From Ruminococcaceae bacterium UBA6845 (GTDB lineage: Bacteria > Bacillota > Clostridia > Oscillospirales > Acutalibacteraceae), in the NCBI GenBank assembly GCA_002449395.1, contig DKDP01000030.1, positions 25,651 through 31,784 of the forward strand: 6,134 nucleotides of DNA, in the 5' to 3' direction. Position 1 is the stretch's first letter. The number at the start of each line of letters is the position of its first letter. Below the pieces are notes generated by a model, which saw only the letters and a list, made by a program, of their open reading frames with translations, made no database searches and was not told where the DNA came from. Shown piece after piece: positions 5,173 through 6,134 of the stretch. Made by a program: the position numbers and the translations under genes.

Positions 5173-5200
5173 AAAAACATTGCCCCGAATTGCTCGGGGC
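5173..5200 (-). terminator. Intrinsic terminator or attenuator between murA and walJ
   Basis: The minus strand reads GCCCCGA, loop GCAAT, TCGGGGC (5194-5200 pairing with 5182-5188), seven strong pairs, followed after AATG by TTTTT (5173-5177). It begins ten bases after the murA stop codon. The short T-run set four bases away suggests partial rather than complete termination, which would let some transcripts continue into walJ and rlmH. Confidence 0.8.
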
Positions 5201-5209
5201 ATAAATTAT

Positions 5210-6134
5210 TTAACCAACCTGAGAACCGTCGAGAACCTTTGGCTTGTCCTCTTCGGTTACACGAACTATATCGGCGCCGAGATTGCGGAACTTTCCGACT
5301 ACATTGTCATATCCACGGTCGATATAGACGATATTTTCAATTGACGTCGTGCCCTTGGCAATGAGACCTGCGATAAGCATTGCCGCACCTGCCCTGAGGT
5401 CGTCCGCCTTGACAGGGGAACCGTTGAGCGATTCAACGCCCTCGATCGTTGCCGCCTTGCCGTTGACGGAGATGTTGGCGCCCATTCTTGCAAGCTGCTC
5501 AACATACTGGAATCTGCTGTCCCAAACGCCCTCGGAAACAATGCTTGTGCCGTCTGCTATGGAGAGCATTGTTGCAAACTGAGGCTGCATATCCGTCGGG
5601 AATCCCGGGTGGGGCATTGTTTTGATGTTGCACTTGCCGGGTCTGCCGTTGCCGATAACACGAACGGAATCGTCGTATTCCTCAACCGTTGCGCCGCACT
5701 GAATGAGCTTTGCCGTGATTGATTCAAGGTGCTTCGGAATGACGTTCTTGACAAGTACATTGCCGTTTGTTGCGACTGCGGCAACCATAAACGTGCCTGC
5801 CTCAATCTGGTCGGGGATTATAGAATAAGTACAGCCGTGCATATGCTCAACGCCACGGATCTTGATGACATCCGTGCCTGCGCCTCTGACGTCGGCACCC
5901 ATGGAATTTAAAAAGTTTGCAAGATCAACGATGTGCGGCTCCTTAGCTGCATTTTCGATGATCGTTAAGCCCTTTGCCTTAACGGCGGCGAGCATAAGAT
6001 TGATTGTTGCTCCGACCGAAACAACGTCGAAATAGACAAGACCGCCAGTAAGATCGGGAGCCTCAACATCAATCATTGCGTTCTCCTTGAGGGTTACGGT
6101 AGAACCGAGTATCTCAAAGCCCTTGATATGCTGA
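5210..6134 (-). CDS. murA: UDP-GlcNAc enolpyruvyl transferase MurA (5'-truncated by window)
   Basis: MurA transfers enolpyruvate from phosphoenolpyruvate to UDP-N-acetylglucosamine in the cytoplasm, the first committed step of peptidoglycan synthesis and the fosfomycin target. The reading frame stays open to the window edge, so the gene starts outside it; 307 residues are visible out of about 420. The visible part opens with QHIKGFEILGSTVTL, which follows the catalytic loop in E. coli MurA, so the fosfomycin-reactive Cys (Cys115 there) or its Asp variant lies just outside. Conserved parts present: SVGATINLMLAAV, ENAAKEPHIVD, PDQIEAGTF, PHPGFPTDMQ with the general-base Asp (Asp305 in E. coli), DLRAG (Arg371) and YIDRGY (Arg397). 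It is intact to its stop and heads the walJ-rlmH cluster. Many Firmicutes have two MurA paralogues; this fragment does not say which this is. Confidence 0.98.
   Translation of the reverse strand, partial: QHIKGFEILGSTVTLKENAMIDVEAPDLTGGLVYFDVVSVGATINLMLAAVKAKGLTIIENAAKEPHIVDLANFLNSMGADVRGAGTDVIKIRGVEHMHGCTYSIIPDQIEAGTFMVAAVATNGNVLVKNVIPKHLESITAKLIQCGATVEEYDDSVRVIGNGRPGKCNIKTMPHPGFPTDMQPQFATMLSIADGTSIVSEGVWDSRFQYVEQLARMGANISVNGKAATIEGVESLNGSPVKADDLRAGAAMLIAGLIAKGTTSIENIVYIDRGYDNVVGKFRNLGADIVRVTEEDKPKVLDGSQVG

Overview
The window looks like an ordinary chromosomal segment of a low-to-moderate GC Clostridia bacterium, most likely a gut Ruminococcus or other Oscillospiraceae. This is inference from three things: strong AAGGAG-type ribosome binding sites with near-consensus sigma-A promoters; proteins that resemble Bacillus/Clostridia orthologues (NdoA-type MazF, WalJ, RlmH, MurA); and a 5' flank full of the GC-rich 'CCTCCCC...GGGGAGG' extragenic palindromes I associate with that family. 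No phage, insertion sequence, CRISPR, rRNA or tRNA is visible.

Layout. Positions 1-600 hold no convincing gene. They carry five palindromic elements (about 11-417), then an AT-rich stretch with a 45-nt imperfect inverted repeat (528-572) and candidate promoters for the next gene. A single-gene unit on the + strand encodes a MazF/NdoA-type mRNA endoribonuclease (625-972) with no antitoxin gene beside it. It converges, across a strong bidirectional terminator, on a minus-strand membrane acyltransferase of the acyltransferase-3 family (1042-2082). That gene is divergent from a + strand AMP-forming acyl-CoA synthetase-like ligase (start best placed at GTG 2227, ending at 3849). The two share a 144-bp intergenic region with one well-formed promoter facing each way. 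The ligase converges, across another compact bidirectional terminator, on a minus-strand cluster read as murA (partial, cut by the window end), walJ, rlmH.

How the genes relate. murA-walJ-rlmH is a housekeeping cluster: first committed step of peptidoglycan synthesis, a WalJ/YycJ-family metallo-beta-lactamase-fold nuclease, and the 23S rRNA pseudouridine-1915 methyltransferase. walJ and rlmH overlap by one base (TAATG) and look translationally coupled. murA and walJ are separated by a hairpin terminator, so the distal pair may be expressed at a lower level or from a promoter I could not identify. The divergent acyltransferase and acyl-activating ligase could both handle acyl groups, but nothing in the sequence proves a shared pathway.

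I see no clearly new multi-gene system. The most interesting items are the clustered two-hairpin palindromic elements with stem-preserving variation, and the solitary mazF with an inverted repeat placed across its candidate promoters.
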